DNA from: an uncultured Bacteroidota bacterium
Lineage (GTDB): Bacteria > Bacteroidota > Bacteroidia > Flavobacteriales > Flavobacteriaceae
DNA length: 6,307 nucleotides
Direction: 5' to 3'
Assembly: GCA_903837025.1 (NCBI GenBank)
Contig: CAILTC010000078.1
Coordinates: 1 to 6,307, forward strand
The translations under genes were made by a program, and so were the position numbers. Each line of letters begins with the position of its first letter. Position 1 is the stretch's first letter. The notes beneath the pieces were generated by a model. It worked only from the letters and a program-made list of their open reading frames with translations, was not told where the DNA came from and did no database searches. This document shows, piece by piece, positions 1 through 5,041 of this stretch.

Positions 1-1635
1 GTATTCTCTTTTGCTACATATATCAACGGAATTTTAAAATTAAGTTTCATCAATAGTATTTTGCCAATTGTGGGTATTTTACTAACTGTTTTTGTTATCA
101 AACGCGTTTTGGGTGGATCTATAGAAAAAGGAACTTCGCAAATTTTATATGCTGTTGCCAAAAAAGCGAGTATTATTCCTAAAAAACAAATGTATGCCCA
201 AATCATAACCAGCTCTCTTACGGTGGGTTTAGGAGGTTCTGCAGGTTTAGAAAGTCCGATCGTTATCACGGGTGCTGCGTTTGGGTCTAATTATGCCCAA
301 CGCTTTAAACTAAGTTATAAAGACAGAACCTTATTGATAGGTTGCGGAGTCGCAGCAGGAATTGCGGCTGCCTTTAATGCTCCTATTGCAGGAGTATTAT
401 TTGCCATCGAAGTGCTTCTTGTCGATGTGAGTATTTCGGCATTTACCCCAATAATGATCGCTGCTGCCACTGGTGCTTTGGTTTCGGTTATTGCTTTGGA
501 CGAATCCATTTTATTATCCTTTAGGCACAAGCAAGACTTTAATTACCATAATATCCCGTATTACATTTTACTGGGTGTATTTACTGGATTTATTGCCGTG
601 TATTATTCCCGAAATTTTCAACGGGTGGAACATTATTTTTCTAGACTCCGATTAAGTCCTTACAAGAAAGCCCTTTTTGGAGCTTCTATTTTAGCGGTGA
701 TTATTTTTGTTTTCCCAACTCTTTTTGGCGAGGGTTATGAAAGTATTAAAACCTTGGCCGAAAATGATCCTGGAGAATTATTAGAGAACACCCTCTTTCA
801 CGATTTTAGAAATAACGATTGGGTCCTATTGGCCTTTATTGGTTTGACTATGATGCTCAAAGTTTTTGCCACAGGAATCACTTTGGGAAGTGGAGGAAAT
901 GGTGGTAACTTTGCTCCTTCCCTATTCTTAGGTTCGTATGCTGGCTATTTCTTTTCGAAATTTTTTAATCTAACAGGCATCACTAAATTACCCATTAGCA
1001 ACTTTACCATGGTAGGAATGGCAGGGATTCTCAGCGGATTATTTCATGCACCGTTAACTGCGATTTTCCTTATTGCTGAGATTACCGGAGGTTATGACTT
1101 GATGATTCCGCTTATGATGGTGACCTCTATAAGTTTTGCAATCTCTAAACGCTTTGAAAAACATTCGTTGGATGTAAAATCTTTGGCCAAAAAAGGAAAC
1201 GCTTTTACGAGCAACAAAGACACGAATATCCTTTCTACCTTAGACATTAATAAAATTATTCAAACCGATTATTTGACTATTTCTCCAAATGAAAATTTAG
1301 AAAAATTGGTCGATTTAATATCCCATTCTAACCAAGTTATATTTGCAGTTGTAGATGATGAAAACCATTTATTGGGCATCGTACATTTTAACGATATAAG
1401 AGAAATTATTTTTAATACCTATAGGGTGAAATACACTTTGGTCAATGAAATTATGATCAAACCTATCGACATAATATATCCAGCCGATAGCATGGAAATT
1501 GTTATGAATAAATTCGAAAAAGCTAAAGTTGCCTTTTTGCCAGTACTCAAAAATGGTAAATACTATGGTTTTATTTCTAAAGCAACCACCCTCGAAGCTT
1601 ATCGAGAAAAGTTAAAAAGGATGACAATAGAATAA
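1..1635 (+). CDS. ClC-family anion channel/transporter with two C-terminal CBS domains, 5' partial
   Basis: The reading frame is open from base 1, so this is the last 544 codons of a longer gene; the ATG-like TTG at 61 lies inside the protein. By comparison with ClC-ec1 about 65 N-terminal residues are missing. It is an inner-membrane protein that moves Cl- or another anion. Visible ClC hallmarks (numbered from base 1): GLESP at 82-86 with the external gating Glu84; the NAPIAG segment at 126-131 followed by LFAIEV; GGNFAP at 301-306 with Phe304; HAPLTAIF near 350. Hydrophobic segments fill residues 1-380. Two CBS domains follow, about 417-475 and 481-540, a usual regulatory tail that may bind adenine nucleotides. 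Odd residues: Lys43 stands where ClC-ec1 has Ser107, Val138 where it has Glu203, and Asp391 where it has Tyr445. Family is certain; channel versus antiporter, and the anion carried, are not. Confidence 0.94.
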   Translation, partial: VFSFATYINGILKLSFINSILPIVGILLTVFVIKRVLGGSIEKGTSQILYAVAKKASIIPKKQMYAQIITSSLTVGLGGSAGLESPIVITGAAFGSNYAQRFKLSYKDRTLLIGCGVAAGIAAAFNAPIAGVLFAIEVLLVDVSISAFTPIMIAAATGALVSVIALDESILLSFRHKQDFNYHNIPYYILLGVFTGFIAVYYSRNFQRVEHYFSRLRLSPYKKALFGASILAVIIFVFPTLFGEGYESIKTLAENDPGELLENTLFHDFRNNDWVLLAFIGLTMMLKVFATGITLGSGGNGGNFAPSLFLGSYAGYFFSKFFNLTGITKLPISNFTMVGMAGILSGLFHAPLTAIFLIAEITGGYDLMIPLMMVTSISFAISKRFEKHSLDVKSLAKKGNAFTSNKDTNILSTLDINKIIQTDYLTISPNENLEKLVDLISHSNQVIFAVVDDENHLLGIVHFNDIREIIFNTYRVKYTLVNEIMIKPIDIIYPADSMEIVMNKFEKAKVAFLPVLKNGKYYGFISKATTLEAYREKLKRMTIE

Positions 1636-1651
1636 TTTTTAAATCCTCATT

Positions 1652-2317
1652 ATGTCAAAATTAGAAAACTATTTATTTCAAATCGAAAATGCAAAAGTCA
1701 TTGATAATTCCATTCCCTATTCTAAATATGTTGCTTTAGATTTAGCTGCATCTAACACGAAATTGTCTGAAATAGACATGGAAAATGCCTTTATCTTCGA
1801 AGATTTTATCGAAAAGTATCTTTTAGAAAACGATGCCAAAGTCGCTTTTGGCGGTTATAATGAAGTACGCAGTTTGTACAATAAAAATAGTCATTTTAAT
1901 GCCGAAAATAGAAACATTCATCTTGGAATAGATTTTTGGATAAAAGCAGGAACTCCAGTTTTAGCAGCTCTTGACGGAATCGTTCATAGTTTTGAATTCA
2001 ATGCTGGATTGGGAAATTATGGACCAACAATTATTCTGGAACACATCTTTGAGAATCAAAAATTCCATACTTTATATGGGCATTTAGCAGAAGAAAGTAT
2101 TGAAAACATTGAAATTGGAACTCTTTTCAAGAAAGGACAAAGATTAGCTATTTTAGGAGATTCATCGGTAAATGGTGGTTATGCTCCGCATTTACATTTT
2201 CAAATTATCAAAAATATAGAAGATAAATTTGGCGATTATGCTGGAGTTTGCAGTACAAAAAACTTAGATTATTATTTAGAAAATTGCCCAGACCCCAATT
2301 TGTTACTGAAAATATAA
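1652..2317 (+). CDS. M23 (LytM-type) metallopeptidase-domain protein without signal peptide
   Basis: A 221-residue protein whose C-terminal two thirds is a peptidase M23 fold. The zinc site is complete: HxxxD at His90-Asp94, the catalytic His144 in LYGHL, and HLH at His180-His182. The flanking text is typical: AGTPVLAALDGIVHS after the first motif, and KGQRLAILGDSS before the last. M23 enzymes usually cut peptidoglycan cross-bridges or stem peptides outside the cytoplasm, but the N-terminus here (MSKLENYLFQ) is charged and has no signal peptide, lipobox or membrane segment. Residues 1-65 match no domain I recognise. The arrangement recalls the M23 module inside large cytosolic phosphotransferase-M23-aminotransferase fusion proteins, so a non-cell-wall role is possible (inference). 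It starts 16 bases after the ClC stop, so cotranscription is likely. No Shine-Dalgarno is seen at this ATG. Confidence 0.9.
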   Translation: MSKLENYLFQIENAKVIDNSIPYSKYVALDLAASNTKLSEIDMENAFIFEDFIEKYLLENDAKVAFGGYNEVRSLYNKNSHFNAENRNIHLGIDFWIKAGTPVLAALDGIVHSFEFNAGLGNYGPTIILEHIFENQKFHTLYGHLAEESIENIEIGTLFKKGQRLAILGDSSVNGGYAPHLHFQIIKNIEDKFGDYAGVCSTKNLDYYLENCPDPNLLLKI

Positions 2318-2326
2318 CTATCTTTA
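2299..2326 (+). promoter_or_regulatory. Weak candidate promoter for the aldolase gene
   Basis: TTTG at 2299-2302 and TATCTTTA at 2319-2326 resemble the Bacteroidota -33 (TTG) and -7 (TAnnTTTG) boxes. The last base of the -7 box differs and the 16-base spacer is slightly short. The element straddles the M23 stop codon and would start a transcript about 50 bases before the aldolase ATG. The aldolase could equally be read from the upstream genes. Confidence 0.2.
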
Positions 2327-2382
2327 TATCATTCGTTTAAATGAAAAAAATGTGATTTAGTACTACTAAAATCAAACTCAAA

Positions 2383-3444
2383 ATGAAAGATATAAATCAA
2401 TTGTTAACCTTATTGGGAAAGGAAAAGGACTTTTTGCTGGATCATGTTTGCAAAAAAATACCAAAAGATGAAATATATTTACCAAGTTCTTCCCACATCG
2501 AAAACTATTTTCTTCAAAGCAATAGAAATGGGCAAACCATTCGGAGTTTAACCCAGCTTTACAATCATGGCAGACTTTCGGGAACTGGTTATCTTTCTAT
2601 TTTACCTGTAGATCAAGGAATTGAACATACCGCAGGAAGTTCATTTTCATCAAATCCTATTTATTTTGATCCTGAAAACATAATAAAACTAGCTATAGAA
2701 GCCGGTTGTAATGCAGTTGCATCGACTATGGGCGGACTTGCGATGTTGTCCAGAAAATATGCCCATAAAATTCCGTTTGTGGTAAAAATTAATCATAACG
2801 AATTGTTGACATATCCCAATAAATTTGATCAAATTATGTTTGCCAGTGTCAGAGATGCCTGGAATATGGGCGCTGTGGCGGTTGGAGCAACAATCTATTT
2901 TGGCTCAGCCGAATCCAACAGGCAAATTATAGCAGTGGCAAAGGCTTTTGAAGAAGCGCATCATTTAGGAATGGCAACTATTCTCTGGTGTTATTCTAGA
3001 AATGATGCTTTTATAAAAAATGGCATCGATTATAATTCAGCGGCAGATATTACTGGACAAGCCAATTATTTAGGTGTTTCGATACAAGCGGATATCATCA
3101 AACAAAAGTTACCGATAAATAATGGTGGTTTTACCACTATTCAATTTGCCAAAAATAGTCCTGAAATGTACTCCAAATTATGTAGTGATCATCCCATAGA
3201 TCTATGTCGTTATCAGGTTGTGAATTGTTATTCGGGACGTATTAGTATGATCAATTCTGGTGGTGAATCGAAAGGCAAAACCGATTTGGCCGAAGCCATA
3301 AAAACAGCCGTAATTAATAAAAGAGCTGGTGGAAGCGGAATAATCATGGGGCGAAAATCCTTTCAACGCCCCTTTGACGAAGGCGTGAATATAATAAATG
3401 CGGTACAAGAAATCTATTTATCTAAAGAAATCACTATAGCATAA
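2383..3444 (+). CDS. fbaB: Class I fructose-bisphosphate aldolase, FbaB/DhnA type
   Basis: A 353-residue cytosolic enzyme, close to the 350 residues of E. coli FbaB. It reversibly splits fructose 1,6-bisphosphate into dihydroxyacetone phosphate and glyceraldehyde 3-phosphate through a Schiff base, without metal. The TIM-barrel landmarks are in order: PVDQG with Asp77; STMGG at 114-118; VVKINHNE at 133-140; LWCYSRN with Trp202 and Tyr204, equivalent to the general acid Tyr of archaeal class I aldolases; ADIIKQK, where Lys240 is the likely Schiff-base lysine (Lys242 is the alternative); and phosphate-binding NSGGESKGK near 291-299 and GIIMGRKSFQRP near 319-330. The first about 65 residues form the N-terminal extension typical of the bacterial subgroup. 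The ATG has an A-rich leader but no clear Shine-Dalgarno. This type is often linked to gluconeogenesis, which the sequence itself cannot show. Nothing appears missing or broken. Confidence 0.95.
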   Translation: MKDINQLLTLLGKEKDFLLDHVCKKIPKDEIYLPSSSHIENYFLQSNRNGQTIRSLTQLYNHGRLSGTGYLSILPVDQGIEHTAGSSFSSNPIYFDPENIIKLAIEAGCNAVASTMGGLAMLSRKYAHKIPFVVKINHNELLTYPNKFDQIMFASVRDAWNMGAVAVGATIYFGSAESNRQIIAVAKAFEEAHHLGMATILWCYSRNDAFIKNGIDYNSAADITGQANYLGVSIQADIIKQKLPINNGGFTTIQFAKNSPEMYSKLCSDHPIDLCRYQVVNCYSGRISMINSGGESKGKTDLAEAIKTAVINKRAGGSGIIMGRKSFQRPFDEGVNIINAVQEIYLSKEITIA

Positions 3445-3458
3445 AACCTGATTTATAA

Positions 3459-3479
3459 TTCGATTGCGTCGAAATTTTT
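3459..3479 (+). terminator. Weak candidate intrinsic terminator after the aldolase gene
   Basis: A short hairpin, TTCGA at 3459-3463 pairing with TCGAA at 3469-3473 across a TTGCG loop, is followed by A and then five T residues. It begins 14 bases after the aldolase stop codon, the right place for a terminator. The stem has only 5 pairs and little GC, so it is weak by itself. Confidence 0.3.
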
Positions 3480-3523
3480 GTTAAAAATAACCTAACCGAT
3501 AATCAAAAACTAGATTCTCAGTT

Positions 3524-3531
3524 TAAGTTTG
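3524..3531 (+). promoter_or_regulatory. Candidate Bacteroidota -7 promoter box for the secreted-protein gene
   Basis: TAAGTTTG is an exact match to the Bacteroidota -7 consensus TAnnTTTG. It lies 63 bases before the ATG at 3595, in a gap with no other gene. No TTG is present at the expected -33 distance, so the call rests on one box. Confidence 0.4.
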
Positions 3532-3594
3532 CAGTATAAAAAATGAAGCTGTCATTCCTTTCAATATAGCAAACAAATAAACTCTAAAAACCCG

Positions 3595-4131
3595 ATGCAA
3601 ATCAATCCTAAACTATTATTATTGTTATTTTTTGTTCTTTCAAAACCTGCTTTCAGCCAAGAATTATCCGCTAACAAAGCATCTAAACAATATTCGACAA
3701 CTCAAATATGGGATTTTATTTGCGCAAATTATGCCTTGACAGGAGTTGCAAAGGTTCAAGTTGCAAAAACCGACAAAGGAGGAACTTTAAAACTAGCCAT
3801 AGAAACAAATGATCCTACATTTATAATTTCGGGAACGGTGTATGTTTATCTTGCAGATAATTCGATTATTACTTGTTCTGACAAAGGAATTCGAGAAATT
3901 TCAGGCAATCAAATCATAAGTTATTATGCTTTTTCGACTCTTGAAATGAACAAACTAAAGAAAACGAATATCCAATCTCTTCGATTTAATATAAATGGAA
4001 ACAGCAAAAAATTCAGTAGTCAAATAGGTAATTTTACAGCCTTGAACAAAAAAAATTATTTTGAAACAGCTAACGATACAAGTAAAAAAAGTTTCGATAC
4101 ATCAGAAGAAATAGCTGCAATTTATAAATAG
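3595..4131 (+). CDS. Secreted protein of unknown function
   Basis: A 178-residue protein that I do not assign to a named family. The N-terminus is a clear Sec signal peptide: Lys6, a Leu/Phe-rich core at 7-15, and a signal peptidase I site AFS|QE with cleavage expected after Ser21. There is no cysteine at +1, so it is not a lipoprotein; export to the periplasm or beyond is expected. The mature part, about 157 residues, alternates short hydrophobic and polar stretches (TFIISGTVYVYLADNSIITC at 75-94, SLRFNINGNSKKF at 128-140), which suggests mostly beta structure. Cys43 and Cys94 are the only cysteines and could form a disulfide. The tail is rich in Lys, Thr and Ser. No C-terminal type IX secretion domain is seen. 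The ATG is preceded by an A-rich leader without Shine-Dalgarno, and the signal peptide supports this start. It has its own candidate promoter and stands apart from its neighbours. Confidence 0.8.
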   Translation: MQINPKLLLLLFFVLSKPAFSQELSANKASKQYSTTQIWDFICANYALTGVAKVQVAKTDKGGTLKLAIETNDPTFIISGTVYVYLADNSIITCSDKGIREISGNQIISYYAFSTLEMNKLKKTNIQSLRFNINGNSKKFSSQIGNFTALNKKNYFETANDTSKKSFDTSEEIAAIYK

Positions 4132-4349
4132 ATTTATTCTTTTTACTGGAAATTTTATTACATTTTTAAAAATACAAATATTTATTTTTACATCTAATAA
4201 ATACCTAAAAAACAAAGCGTTACAAAATAAATCTATTTATAATCCCACTGAATTAAAATTCTAAAGAAATTGAATTCCTACAAATAAATTAGACAAATAA
4301 TGATTTCAACTTAAAAATTTATTATTTTTACTTCATATTTTTATATAAA
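4132..4349. other. AT-rich noncoding gap with two copies of a promoter-like 9-mer
   Basis: These 218 bases hold no plausible gene on either strand. The sequence is very AT-rich. The 9-mer TATTTTTAC occurs at 4183-4191 and again at 4323-4331; both copies resemble the -7 box with A in place of the final G. A small palindrome (ATAAAT-AG-ATTTAT) overlaps the stop codon of the upstream gene and is followed by a T-rich stretch, but it lacks GC and is a poor terminator. Confidence 0.5.
4323..4331 (+). promoter_or_regulatory. Weak candidate -7 box for the NTF2-like gene
   Basis: TATTTTTAC ends 18 bases before the ATG at 4350 and resembles TAnnTTTG except for the last base. It would give a leader of only about a dozen bases. 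No TTG lies at the -33 distance. In such AT-rich DNA this match could be chance. Confidence 0.22.
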
Positions 4350-4826
4350 ATGGTAGCTAACGAAAACACAATTGTTAAATTCTATACTGCATTGTCGAAA
4401 GCTGACACAAACAAATTGTGTGAATGCTATCATCCTACTATTCAGTTTATTGATCCTATCTTTGGATTATTAAAAGGAGATGAAGTTTGCCAAATGTGGA
4501 AAATGCTAATTGAAAGTAGCAAAGGCAATTTAAAAATTGAATTTTCAGATGTAAAAGCCAATGACTATTTAGGATCAGCCAGATGGATTGCAAATTATCA
4601 TTTTAGTAAAACGAACCATAAAGTAGTCAATAAAATCTATTCGAAATTTCATTTCAAGGATGGCCTAATTATCAAACATACAGATGATTTTGACATTAGT
4701 AAATGGGCTAAACAGGCAATGGGATTGAAAGGTTTCCTTTTTGGTTGGACTGGTTTTATGCAGAAAAAAATTCAAGAGCAAGCCCGTTTTTCTTTAAAAA
4801 CATACATCAAAAAGCACGCTAAATAA
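4350..4826 (+). CDS. NTF2-like (SnoaL-type) fold protein
   Basis: A 158-residue, probably cytosolic protein with the plan of the NTF2/SnoaL superfamily, a cone-like alpha+beta barrel used by ketosteroid isomerase, polyketide cyclases and many uncharacterised proteins. The N-terminal helix with the usual FYTAL phrase is at 11-15, followed by CYHPTIQFIDPIFG at 26-39, whose Asp35 sits where the family often has a pocket acid. Beta strands follow at about 61-70, 77-87 and 93-103. The final strand and exit are KHTDDFDISKW at 109-119, with His110 and Asp112/113 as further pocket candidates. The C-terminal about 35 residues (LKGFLFGWTGFMQKK onwards) form an amphipathic, basic extension seen in some bacterial members. 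No signal peptide is present. The fold does not identify a substrate, so no reaction is claimed. It sits alone, with a long inverted repeat 6 bases past its stop codon. The ATG start fits the expected first helix. Confidence 0.85.
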   Translation: MVANENTIVKFYTALSKADTNKLCECYHPTIQFIDPIFGLLKGDEVCQMWKMLIESSKGNLKIEFSDVKANDYLGSARWIANYHFSKTNHKVVNKIYSKFHFKDGLIIKHTDDFDISKWAKQAMGLKGFLFGWTGFMQKKIQEQARFSLKTYIKKHAK

Positions 4827-4832
4827 ATTTCG

Positions 4833-4879
4833 CTTTTTGTTTATTTTTGAGCTAATTTTTAAAATAAATAAACAAAAAG
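4833..4879. repeat. 14-bp perfect inverted repeat (hairpin) just after the NTF2-like gene
   Basis: CTTTTTGTTTATTT at 4833-4846 is exactly complemented by AAATAAACAAAAAG at 4866-4879, with a 19-base AT-rich loop. It begins 6 bases past the stop codon at 4826. In RNA it would form a 14-pair stem, mostly A-U. There is no T run after the right arm, so it is not a standard intrinsic terminator on the + strand. It may end transcription, stabilise the mRNA 3' end, or bind a protein as double-stranded DNA. Confidence 0.7.
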
Positions 4880-4963
4880 GAATCCATGTTTACAACTATT
4901 CAAAATAACACATTCTTTTGAAAACACACTATTGATATTCTATAAATTGTGATATTTTTTGCT

Positions 4964-4971
4964 TAAATTTG
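4964..4971 (+). promoter_or_regulatory. Candidate Bacteroidota -7 promoter box for the CheB-CheR gene
   Basis: TAAATTTG matches TAnnTTTG exactly and lies 70 bases before the ATG at 5042. A TTG at 4947-4949 is 14 bases upstream, closer than the usual 17-23. An alternative pairing uses TTG at 4932-4934 with the box-like TATTTTTTG starting at 4953, at an 18-base spacing. Either would transcribe the fusion gene alone. Confidence 0.42.
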
Positions 4972-5041
4972 GTTTTTATGCTAAATGATATAAAAAAAAT
5001 AAGGGTAATAATTAATAGAAGTTCCCAATCTTCATTCCTAT

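Noticed and set aside
315..530. 71-codon minus-strand reading frame inside the ClC gene
   Set aside because: Antisense to a well-conserved membrane protein region, low-complexity Ala/Thr-rich product, no recognisable domain.
473..655. 60-codon plus-strand frame inside the ClC gene
   Set aside because: Overlaps the ClC frame entirely and translates to an out-of-frame hydrophobic shadow.
1093..1095. Tyr in GGYDL considered as the chloride-coordinating central Tyr of ClC
   Set aside because: Counting against ClC-ec1 places this Tyr near position 419, not 445; the 445 position is Asp391 here.
3202..3408. 68-codon minus-strand frame inside the aldolase gene
   Set aside because: Antisense to the phosphate-binding end of the aldolase; no family features.
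3543..3569. Eight-codon frame (MKLSFLSI) before the secreted-protein gene
   Set aside because: Too short, no ribosome site, no conserved context visible.
4886..4921. 11-codon frame (starting MFTTIQ) preceded by AAGGA, a Shine-Dalgarno-like sequence
   Set aside because: Very short; the AAGGA overlaps the end of the inverted repeat and such sites are little used in this group. It could be a leader peptide but nothing else supports it.
4132..5041. Possible mobile element or attachment site between the NTF2-like and CheB-CheR genes or flanking the NTF2-like gene
   Set aside because: No transposase, no tRNA, no target-site duplication or paired terminal repeats beyond the single local hairpin.
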